Shown here: piece by piece, positions 1 to 6,471 of the stretch
How the letters are laid out: every line of letters begins with the position of its first letter
How positions within the stretch are numbered: the stretch's first letter is position 1
NCBI GenBank assembly: GCA_937871785.1
Contig: CALMON010000141.1
Span: 1 to 34,725 of the forward strand
DNA length: 34,725 bases
Direction of reading: 5' to 3'
Source of the DNA: an uncultured Granulicella sp.
GTDB taxonomy: Bacteria; Acidobacteriota; Terriglobia; Terriglobales; Acidobacteriaceae
Program-made: the position numbers and the translations under genes
Notes under the pieces: generated by a model
Seen by the model: the letters and a program-made list of their open reading frames with translations, nothing else
The model's database searches: none
What the model was told of the DNA's origin: nothing

Positions 1-69
1 GCATAGCTCCCGCGGCACCCGTTCCACTTTCGCGCAGCTTCCGGGCGACGTACCCGGTACACTGGAGCC

Positions 70-927
70 ATGCCGAAAGCCGCCATCATCTCCAAGCCGC
101 AAAAGCCCGAGCTCGAGGACATTCTTCCCGGACTCCTGGCGTGGCTTGGCGACCACGGCTTCGAGTATCTGCTGGATCGCGAAACTGCCGGCTACCTGGA
201 CCTTTCCGACATTTGCGAGCGCGCCGAAATGCCGGAGCAGCGCCCCGACATTGTCATCTCGCTCGGTGGCGACGGCACGCTGCTGTCGGCGGCGCGCGCC
301 TTCGCGTTTACGCCGACGCCGATCGTCGCGGTCAATCTTGGTTCGCTCGGCTTCCTCACGGAAACTCCTGTCGCCGACCTGTACACCACGCTTGACGCCT
401 GGCTTGCCGGCACAGTCATTCGCGAGTCGCGCCGCATGATGCACGCCGAGCTGTGGCGCGACGGCCGGCTCTTTCGCGAGTGGGAAACCCTGAACGACAT
501 CGTCGCCGCCAAGGGCGCGATCGCCCGCATCGGCGACTTCGCCATCGCACTCGACGGCCAGTTTGTCGCCCGCTTCCGCGCCGACGGTGTCATCGTGTCC
601 ACCCCTACCGGCTCGACCGCCTACAATCTCGCGGCCGACGGGCCGATCCTGATGCCGAGCGTCGACGCCATGGTGATCACGGCCATCTGCCCGCACCTGC
701 TCACGATCCGGCCCATTGTGGTCCACGGCGGCGCGGAGGTGTGCCTCACCATCGACTCCGTCCCGCATGAAACGTACCTTACCGTCGATGGCCAGGAAGC
801 GGTCGAGCTCCTTCTCGAAGACCGCATCGTGTGCAAGCGCTCCGCGTACAGCGTCCATCTGCTTCGCCTGAAGCCGAACGGCCTGTTCAACGTAATGCGC
901 TCCAAGCTGAGCTGGGGCGAACGGTAG
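70..927 (+). CDS. nadK: NAD kinase
   Basis: Cytosolic NAD kinase, which phosphorylates NAD to NADP. The 285-residue length is normal for the bacterial family. The nucleotide-binding GGDGTLL motif lies near residue 66, followed by the conserved NLGSLGFLTE segment near 89 and the TPTGSTAYNLAADGP signature near 178, all in family order. The ATG start follows GGAG at very short spacing, so the ribosome site is not ideal, but the protein begins where the family usually does. A 6-bp hairpin (927-949) sits on the stop codon but lacks a T run, so I do not call it a terminator. Function is confident from the motifs. Confidence 0.96.
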   Translation: MPKAAIISKPQKPELEDILPGLLAWLGDHGFEYLLDRETAGYLDLSDICERAEMPEQRPDIVISLGGDGTLLSAARAFAFTPTPIVAVNLGSLGFLTETPVADLYTTLDAWLAGTVIRESRRMMHAELWRDGRLFREWETLNDIVAAKGAIARIGDFAIALDGQFVARFRADGVIVSTPTGSTAYNLAADGPILMPSVDAMVITAICPHLLTIRPIVVHGGAEVCLTIDSVPHETYLTVDGQEAVELLLEDRIVCKRSAYSVHLLRLKPNGLFNVMRSKLSWGER

Positions 928-992
928 AGCCGTCCCGCCGTTGCGGCTCAGTCAGGCGCGCCTCGCCTCCGGTGCCGTGATATCCCTTTCTC

Positions 993-1556
993 ATGACATC
1001 TTTGGCCGAGTGGCAGAACTTCTACGTTGTGATGGGCTCGGCCGGCGCGGCGCTTACCGGGCTGCAATTCGTCGTGATGGCGCTGATTGCGGACATCCCG
1101 ATGCGGCCCGGTGAGAACGAGACCGGCGAGGCGTTTGCGACGCCAACGATCGTCCACTTTGTTTCGGCGCTGATGCTGGCGGCCTCGGCCGTTGTGCCGT
1201 GGCATGGGCTTGGGCCGGCAGCGGTGCTGTGGGCGCTCGGTGGCATGGCCGGGCTTGTGTATATGGGAGCGGTCGTCCTGCGCATGGTGCGCCAGACGGG
1301 CTACCAGCCGGTGCTTGAAGACTGGATCTTCCATACGATCTTACCCGTGGTCGCGTACGCCGGCCTGCCGGTCTCGGCGTTATGCCTGCGGAGCCATGCG
1401 CGCGGTAGTTTGTTCGGGCTGGCTGCGGTTGTGGTGCTGCTGCTGGTGATCGGCATCCACAACTCGTGGGACAACGTCACCTTTATCGTGATGATGAAGC
1501 GCGAGCGCACGCACGAAGCTCCCCTGAAGCACGCCGCTACGCCGGAACCTCAGTGA
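993..1556 (+). CDS. Five-helix integral membrane protein, unknown function
   Basis: I do not recognise a named family. The 187 residues contain about five hydrophobic segments (roughly residues 8-32, 50-70, 75-98, 110-130 and 136-165) and a short charged C-terminal tail rich in K, R, E and H. The ORF begins at ATG and is separated from nadK by 65 bp in the same direction, so it could be read through from nadK. No catalytic motif is visible. Coding is supported by codon bias and by a clean hydrophobic pattern in this frame; the reverse-frame ORFs overlapping it look like shadows. Confidence 0.75.
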   Translation: MTSLAEWQNFYVVMGSAGAALTGLQFVVMALIADIPMRPGENETGEAFATPTIVHFVSALMLAASAVVPWHGLGPAAVLWALGGMAGLVYMGAVVLRMVRQTGYQPVLEDWIFHTILPVVAYAGLPVSALCLRSHARGSLFGLAAVVVLLLVIGIHNSWDNVTFIVMMKRERTHEAPLKHAATPEPQ

Positions 1557-1682
1557 CGACCTGCATCGTCATGCTCGTCGCGAAGGGCAGCGTCGACCGA
1601 AGCCGGGAACCACGGGCGATACCGTCATCCGTTCCGGCTTGAGACTCGTCTACTCTTTAGAAGAAGCAGGAGCAGAACCGCA

Positions 1683-2261
1683 TTGAAGCTGAAAGCCGCT
1701 TTTCTGGCCGCCGCGCTGGCTGCCGTAAGTTCCACCGTAGCCCACGCGCAGGCCGCCGCGACCGCCACCCTCCCCGTGCAGATTTCCGCGTTTTTCGGCA
1801 TCACGGGAGCGTACACCGGTCTAGAAAGCAGCCGAAACCTGAGCGTTACCGGTGGCCTTGACGTCGGCGTGCGCAGCTTTTTCGGCATCAGCCCGGCGCT
1901 TGAAGTGCGCGGAACGTACCCGGTCGGCGATGGCCGCCTGGTGGCCGAGCGCAACGTGCTGGGCGGTCTCCGGCTCGCCAGGCGCTATAACCGGCTGCGC
2001 CCGTACGTCGACATTCTGTATGGCCGCGGCCAACTGGACTTCCTGCAGGGCGGCTACCCAAGCCCGGACCGGACGTTTGTGTATAACGAGACGACCTCGA
2101 ACGTCATTTCGCCGGGCGTCGGTGTGGACCTCGACCTCCTGCATCACCTGGCGGCGAAGGCGGACTTTCAACTGCAGCGCTACCCAACGCCTGCCGTGGC
2201 TTCGGGCAACATCTACGCCAAGCCGCTGACCCTCGGCGTTGTCTACCGCTTCGGATTCTGA
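1683..2261 (+). CDS. Small outer-membrane beta-barrel protein
   Basis: Predicted secreted outer-membrane barrel of 192 residues. It has a signal peptide (MKLKAAFLAAALAAVSSTVAHA, cleavage after AHA around residue 22), alternating amphipathic strands rich in G, R, Y and F, and a C-terminal ending GVVYRFGF with the terminal Phe expected for BAM-dependent insertion. Strand content and length fit an OmpA/OmpW-size eight-strand barrel. The start is TTG, preceded by AGAAGCAGGAGCAG as a plausible ribosome site. Ligand or role cannot be told from sequence. Confidence 0.8.
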   Translation: MKLKAAFLAAALAAVSSTVAHAQAAATATLPVQISAFFGITGAYTGLESSRNLSVTGGLDVGVRSFFGISPALEVRGTYPVGDGRLVAERNVLGGLRLARRYNRLRPYVDILYGRGQLDFLQGGYPSPDRTFVYNETTSNVISPGVGVDLDLLHHLAAKADFQLQRYPTPAVASGNIYAKPLTLGVVYRFGF

Positions 2262-2377
2262 GCCGAAGCGTGGACCCAGGGGGATACCCGTCTCCGAGCG
2301 CGGCCATAAATATTTCGTCCATCGTGTTCTTCTTTCACACTGTGTTGCATCACACCACTGAAAAGGAGAACCACCAT

Positions 2378-2650
2378 ATGAGTCACGGAATTATTGCCTG
2401 GGTTATCATTGGCGCACTCGCGGGATGGATCACCGGCAAGCTGATGAAGGGCTCGGGATTCGGCTTCGTGATGGATATGATTGTCGGCTTGGTCGGCGCG
2501 TTCATCGGCGGGTTTATCTCCTACCATCTCGGTCTTGGCGGCGTGGGCGACCACGGCCTGATCATGAGCATCGTTATCGCCGTTGTAGGCGCCGTAATCC
2601 TTACATTCCTGATCCGGCTTGTCAGCGGCAACCGATCGGCTAATCTTTAG
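2378..2650 (+). CDS. GlsB/YeaQ/YmgE-family stress response membrane protein
   Basis: A 90-residue, glycine-rich protein with three transmembrane segments (about 5-22, 31-52 and 60-82). This is the layout of the transglycosylase-associated/GlsB-YeaQ-YmgE family of small stress-induced membrane proteins; the biochemical role of the family is poorly defined. I choose ATG 2378 rather than the upstream track start at 2270 because AAAAGGAGAA lies just before it and the family begins at exactly this kind of MSHGIIAWVIIGALAGW sequence. Transcription ends at a strong hairpin inside the convergent neighbour. Confidence 0.9.
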   Translation: MSHGIIAWVIIGALAGWITGKLMKGSGFGFVMDMIVGLVGAFIGGFISYHLGLGGVGDHGLIMSIVIAVVGAVILTFLIRLVSGNRSANL

Positions 2651-2670
2651 ACTCTGTAGAACGGAACGGC

Positions 2671-2716
2671 AACGGCTGCGTGCTCACAGGTTGAAGAGCT
2701 CACGCAGCCGTTTTGT
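2671..2716 (+). terminator. Rho-independent terminator of the GlsB-family gene
   Basis: AACGGCTGCGTG (2671-2682) and CACGCAGCCGTT (2701-2712) form a perfect 12-bp stem with an 18-nt loop, followed by a T run (TTTTG) on the plus strand. The right arm and loop are also the last codons of the convergent LytTR gene. On the minus strand there is no T run after the stem, so it should act on plus-strand transcripts only. Confidence 0.8.
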
Positions 2717-3523
2717 CTGCGAACGGCTTACGGGGATCTCCGTTTGTTTGCGGTCGTCCATGCGTAGCTGATACGACGACTTGAACCACGGCACCACCTC
2801 GCGAATGTGTTGGATGTTGACCACGAATGATCGGTGCGCTCGCCAGAACTGGTCAGGGTCGAGCTGCTCCTGCAACTCTTCGAGCGTGCGGCAGTTCGAC
2901 TCGCCCTCCGCCGCCTTGGTGACGACCGAAATGGTTCCGCTTTCGATCGAGGCGAAGCAAACGTCGCGCTGATCGACCAGCAGCAAGCGGCTGGCGGCGC
3001 GGACGACCACCTTGCCGGAGCGCACGCTTGCCACGCCGGCTGAAGGAACACGCTCTTCAACCATCTTCAGCAGCGCGTCGAGTTTGGCTTCCGCGCTTGC
3101 GGCGGCGGTGGGGGCGGCTTGCGGCGGCGCAGCCGCTGAGGTAAGTGGCAAACGGGCGCGGACCTTGGCCAGGGTTTGCGACACGCGTGCCTGGTCGAAC
3201 GGCTTCAGCAGGTAATCGACGGCGTTGACCTCGAAAGCCTTGACGGCGTAGCGGTCGAAGGCGGTCGCAAACACCACCTGGGGCACGCGGTTGCGGCGAT
3301 CGGCCAGCACTTTTTTGAGCACGGCAAAGCCGTCCAGGCCGGGCATCTGCACGTCAAGGAAAAGAACGTCGGGCTGGTGCGTGCGGATCAGGTCCACGGC
3401 TTCAATGCCGTTGGTGCCCTGCGCGACGATCTCGACATCACCCGAAGATTCAAGGAGATACTGAAGTTCCTGCCGGGCGAGCGGCTCGTCGTCGACGATA
3501 ACGGCGGTGAGGGCGGAAGACAT
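2684..3523 (-). CDS. LytTR-family response regulator
   Basis: Two-component response regulator of the LytR/AlgR class, 279 residues. The N-terminal receiver domain (about 1-125) has the acidic pair DDE at 11-13, the phosphoacceptor Asp57 in LFLDVQMPG, and the conserved Lys in DYLLKPF near 107. A Pro/Ala-rich linker follows, then a C-terminal LytTR DNA-binding domain (about 175-275) with the typical FWRAHRSFVVN and EIPVSR segments. The track ORF begins 37 codons earlier, but ATG 3523 has GAAGG upstream and opens directly into the receiver fold. No histidine kinase is adjacent, so its partner lies elsewhere. Target genes are unknown. Confidence 0.93.
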   Translation of the reverse strand: MSSALTAVIVDDEPLARQELQYLLESSGDVEIVAQGTNGIEAVDLIRTHQPDVLFLDVQMPGLDGFAVLKKVLADRRNRVPQVVFATAFDRYAVKAFEVNAVDYLLKPFDQARVSQTLAKVRARLPLTSAAAPPQAAPTAAASAEAKLDALLKMVEERVPSAGVASVRSGKVVVRAASRLLLVDQRDVCFASIESGTISVVTKAAEGESNCRTLEELQEQLDPDQFWRAHRSFVVNIQHIREVVPWFKSSYQLRMDDRKQTEIPVSRSQTKRLRELFNL

Positions 3524-3652
3524 GCTGCCTTCAGTATGCGCCGGATTGCCCCGGTGGTGCGTCCAGATTTCTGAATGGCTACGGAGCAGAAGGGAGGGCT
3601 CCGGGACGTTTGAGCGGACCTTGAGATCGGTCACCTAAACGGGTTGCACTTG

Positions 3653-3798
3653 CCTTCAGGGCTGAAGGACCGACATATACCAGCCTAGGCCGAAGGCCTA
3701 GGTGGAAAGGGGGTACAAAGGCCGAGCGCTAAAGGCGCGACATACAGGTCCTGGCCTGATGTCTGGGCTAAAGCCCAGACCTATCCAGAAGCAAAGAC
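3653..3798. repeat. Cluster of hairpin-type intergenic repeats
   Basis: Three perfect palindromes in a row: CCTTCAG/CTGAAGG (3653-3668), CCTAGGCC/GGCCTAGG (3684-3702) and GTCTGGGC/GCCCAGAC (3761-3780). The motif CGACATA occurs after the first (3671) and again at 3738. The last unit, with its tail CTATCCAGAAGCAAAGAC, recurs inverted near 11431-11472. This looks like a REP-like dispersed element. It occupies the 453-bp gap 3524-3976, in which I see no gene; the rest of the gap (about 3799-3976) has only short frames without coding features. Confidence 0.75.
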
Positions 3799-3976
3799 AC
3801 GGCCTCTGCACCTTCGGGTATCGGCTCTGGCGGTTCAGGCTGGCGCGTCGCAGTTGCGAAGGTCCCGCCCTGAGCAGCGCATTTGAGCGATAGGCTGAGG
3901 AAAGTCTTGCGCGGAGGCTCCCAGGACTTTTGAGGATTGTGCAGTACGTCGTCGGTTGGAAGGGTCAAGACCAGCA

Positions 3977-4513
3977 TCAGTCGCTATAAGCGCGCAACCG
4001 AGCCGGGGCGTTGTCTTCCGCCACATCGTGACCGCACTGTGTGCAATACACATCCGTGATGCGGACGCCACGATGGCATACGCCGCACACTGGGGCCATT
4101 TGGAACTGGCATTGCGGGCAAAAATGGTAAGAGTCGGCGATTTCGGTGGAACAATTCGGGCAGCGCGACAGGATGGGTTGCCGCAGCATGAAGTACACGA
4201 CCGCACCGATGCCCCCAGGCAAGACAACGCACACCAGCATCCACAAGCCGGCGGACATGCCGCGCCGTTTGACGTCGCGGCTCACATAGCCGAGCAGCAG
4301 GGCATAGCTGGCGAACAGGGCTCCCCAGGTGTAGCCCATGATCAGCCGCAGCGGGATCATTTCATGCTTATGGTGCGGCATGACGCCGTGAAAGATGTAC
4401 TGGATACCCGCAAACAGGACGATGGCCAACGCCATTGACCAGCGGGGAATCATGCGCAGTTCATCGTCTCCCGTGGAAGGCGCGCCGCGCTGCGAAGAAA
4501 GCCACTGCGTCAC
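3977..4513 (-). CDS. Membrane protein with C-terminal double zinc ribbon
   Basis: A 178-residue protein with three transmembrane segments (about 26-46, 58-79 and 88-110) followed by a cytosolic-looking tail with two zinc ribbons. The first is CPNC-x10-CPQC (about 118-135) and the second CGVC-x10-CTQC (about 143-160). I do not know a named family with a proven function. The start is GTG at 4513, overlapping the stop of the upstream gene as GTGA, so it is the third gene of the ECF sigma operon. A role in sensing or holding the sigma factor is possible but unproven, as the ribbons do not match the His-x3-Cys-x2-Cys anti-sigma motif. Confidence 0.8.
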   Translation of the reverse strand: MTQWLSSQRGAPSTGDDELRMIPRWSMALAIVLFAGIQYIFHGVMPHHKHEMIPLRLIMGYTWGALFASYALLLGYVSRDVKRRGMSAGLWMLVCVVLPGGIGAVVYFMLRQPILSRCPNCSTEIADSYHFCPQCQFQMAPVCGVCHRGVRITDVYCTQCGHDVAEDNAPARLRAYSD

Positions 4514-4842
4514 CGCGGCACCTCACTTCCGGAACGGGAACGCCGCAGCCAAATGAAGCCGAGCGCCAGCACGGTGACCGGAAGAAACCAGATCAGCAGC
4601 ACCGGGAGCTGGTCGCTAGCATCCGGAATGCCGTTGGGCGTCAGGTCGTAACCGTCCAGCACGGCCCAGACTGCGTAACAAACCACAATCAGCAGCACAG
4701 ACGAAATACCGAGCGGCACCCACAGGTCGCGCGATCGCTTTTGCTGTTGGCGCATGTGCAAGGCCTGCTCTCGCACAATGCGGTGCGTGCGATTGACGAC
4801 CTCCGCGCGTGCGTTTCCGCCTTGTTGCCAGCCAGCATTCAT
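4510..4842 (-). CDS. Small two-helix membrane protein, second gene of ECF sigma operon
   Basis: A 110-residue protein with a basic cytosolic N-terminus (about 1-42), two transmembrane segments (about 43-65 and 82-100) and a basic tail. No zinc-binding anti-sigma motif is present. Its ATG overlaps the sigma-factor stop by one base (TAATG), and its own stop overlaps the next GTG start, so the three genes are translationally coupled. Position directly after an ECF sigma gene is where an anti-sigma factor is normally found, but the sequence alone does not show that function. Confidence 0.75.
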   Translation of the reverse strand: MNAGWQQGGNARAEVVNRTHRIVREQALHMRQQQKRSRDLWVPLGISSVLLIVVCYAVWAVLDGYDLTPNGIPDASDQLPVLLIWFLPVTVLALGFIWLRRSRSGSEVPR

Positions 4843-5468
4843 TAGCGTGCTCCTGCCTCTGTCCGTGCGCGAAGTGCCGTCAACTCCGGCTTCAGCGCGG
4901 CGAGACCACGATACAGTCGCGACTTCACAGTCGACAAGGGAGCACAGGTGACTCCCGCAATTTCCTCAAGTGACATTTCTTCATGGAAGCGCAACGTCAG
5001 CACTTCGCGGTAATTCGGCTCCAGTGTCAGCAGCACCTGTGCAATCTCCGCCGCGTCCTCGCGGCCCTGGAACTGCTCAAGCGGCGAAGGGCTGTCCTCG
5101 ATAATTTCGAACGGCCGCTCGTCTTCGCCGCCTTCCCGCATTTCGTCGAGGCTGGCCATGGTGCGCTTGCGGCTCAGGTCGATGACGAGGTTGCGGGCGA
5201 TGGTGAAAATCCAGGTGTCGAAACGGGCCTGGCCGTTGTATTGCGAGCCACGGCGCAGAACGCGGATCCAGGTTTCCTGAAACAGGTCTTCCGCCACTTC
5301 GCGCTTGCCGGTAAGGAACATCAGGTAGCGCATCAGGCGGTGCTGATAGGTGTCGATCAGGCGGTCGAGCAGGTCGGGGTCCTGACGCTTCAAACCACGG
5401 GCAATCGCGGCGTTTTCGCGTTGAACCTGCCGGGCGGCGGCAGCGGAAAGGATCATGGCTTGCCTCAT
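4842..5468 (-). CDS. ECF (sigma-70 family, SigE-like) RNA polymerase sigma factor
   Basis: Extracytoplasmic-function sigma factor of 208 residues. Region 2 includes AEDLFQETWIRVLRR and FDTWIFTIARNLVID (about residues 58-97), which bind core polymerase and the -10 element. Region 4 includes LEEIAGVTCAPLSTVKSRLYRG (about 170-191), the helix-turn-helix for the -35 element. The acidic linker between them is typical. The track start is ATG 5468, but a second ATG at 5456 has GAGG at good spacing and may be the true start. It heads a coupled operon with two membrane proteins and is divergent from rlmB across 187 bp. Regulon unknown. Confidence 0.94.
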   Translation of the reverse strand: MRQAMILSAAAARQVQRENAAIARGLKRQDPDLLDRLIDTYQHRLMRYLMFLTGKREVAEDLFQETWIRVLRRGSQYNGQARFDTWIFTIARNLVIDLSRKRTMASLDEMREGGEDERPFEIIEDSPSPLEQFQGREDAAEIAQVLLTLEPNYREVLTLRFHEEMSLEEIAGVTCAPLSTVKSRLYRGLAALKPELTALRARTEAGAR

Positions 5469-5655
5469 TTCTCAAAAGACGAGGGGCTGCTTGGAAAAGT
5501 CTCGCGGGAGGACAACTTTACGTGATGCGGGAAGGGTGTCGGGCACCGTCGCCTGACGACCTTTCCAAGCATATGCGCGCAGGACGTGGTCTGGCAATCG
5601 AAGCCTCACTGCCGGACCCAAGGCGGCGATTGGTGCCCGGCGATACACTATCGGG

Positions 5656-6471
5656 ATGGACGTCTTATATGGCCTGCACCCTGTGGAAGAGGCCCTTCGC
5701 GCGGGAACCCGGCCGCTCGATCACGTCAGCGTCGCCCGCGAGCGCGAGGCTCGCCGCGATCCGCGGATGGACGCGGTGCTGGCCCTGTGCCGCCAGGCGG
5801 GCGTGCGCGTGACGACCGAGCCGCGCGAACTATTGACCCGCCACTGCCGCACCGACGCGCACCAGGGCATCGTGGCCTTTCTGCGCGAACGGAAGCTGCT
5901 GGCGCTCGAAGACCTGCTCCGCGCGCCGAAGGGGCCTTCGGGCTTCCACTTTTTTCTGGCTCTCGACGGCGTGGAAGACCCGCACAACTATGGAGCGCTG
6001 CTGCGGTCGGCCGATGGCGCGGGCATCGACGGCGTGGTGGTGCCGGAGCGGCGGTCGGCTCCGCTTTCGGCGGTGGCCGCGAAGAGCTCGGCGGGGGCCT
6101 CCGAGCATGTGCGCATTGCGCAGGTGACGAACGTGACGCGCGCGCTCGAAGCGATGAAGAAGCAAAATGTCTGGATCGTCGGGCTCGACGAGCGCGGCAC
6201 GCCGGACTACACGGATTTCGATTTTCGCCAGGACTGCTGCCTGGTGCTGGGCAGCGAAGGCAGCGGTCTGCACGAGCTGGTGAAACGCACCTGCGACCAT
6301 CTGCTGCGCATTCCGATGGCGGGTAGCGTGTCGTCACTGAACGTGTCCGTGGCCGGGGCGGTGGTGATGTATGAGGCGATGCGGCAGCGCCGGGTGGGGC
6401 CGGGCCGCGCGACCGGGCAGGCACCGCAGGCGCCGCAGCCGGCCAAGCCGCGCAAGGGCCTGGGGTCTTGA
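5656..6471 (+). CDS. rlmB: 23S rRNA (guanosine-2'-O)-methyltransferase RlmB (SpoU/TrmH family)
   Basis: SPOUT-class methyltransferase, 271 residues. The N-terminal substrate-binding domain begins with the classic YGLHPVEEALRAG. The catalytic knot domain has DGVEDPHNYGALLRSADGAG (motif 1), LVLGSEGSGLHELV (motif 2) and the C-terminal IPMAGSVSSLNVSVAGAVVMYE (motif 3), all in order. RlmB methylates G2251 of 23S rRNA; related TrmH-family enzymes have other targets, so substrate assignment rests on the family. The last ~25 residues are a Pro/Ala/Gly-rich tail. The stop overlaps a possible TTG start of the next gene. Confidence 0.94.
   Translation: MDVLYGLHPVEEALRAGTRPLDHVSVAREREARRDPRMDAVLALCRQAGVRVTTEPRELLTRHCRTDAHQGIVAFLRERKLLALEDLLRAPKGPSGFHFFLALDGVEDPHNYGALLRSADGAGIDGVVVPERRSAPLSAVAAKSSAGASEHVRIAQVTNVTRALEAMKKQNVWIVGLDERGTPDYTDFDFRQDCCLVLGSEGSGLHELVKRTCDHLLRIPMAGSVSSLNVSVAGAVVMYEAMRQRRVGPGRATGQAPQAPQPAKPRKGLGS

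Noticed and set aside
927-949. GAGCCG/CGGCTC hairpin after nadK
   Set aside because: Short stem, 11-nt loop and no T run; not enough for a terminator call.
3702-3893. 63-aa ORF in the repeat cluster
   Set aside because: Its sequence is just the translated hairpin repeat; the 11225-11473 ORF gives the same GxKPRPIQKQ peptide from the other repeat copy.
5586-6326. 246-aa plus-strand ORF overlapping rlmB
   Set aside because: Arg/Ala/Gly-rich out-of-frame reading of rlmB, which has all its family motifs.
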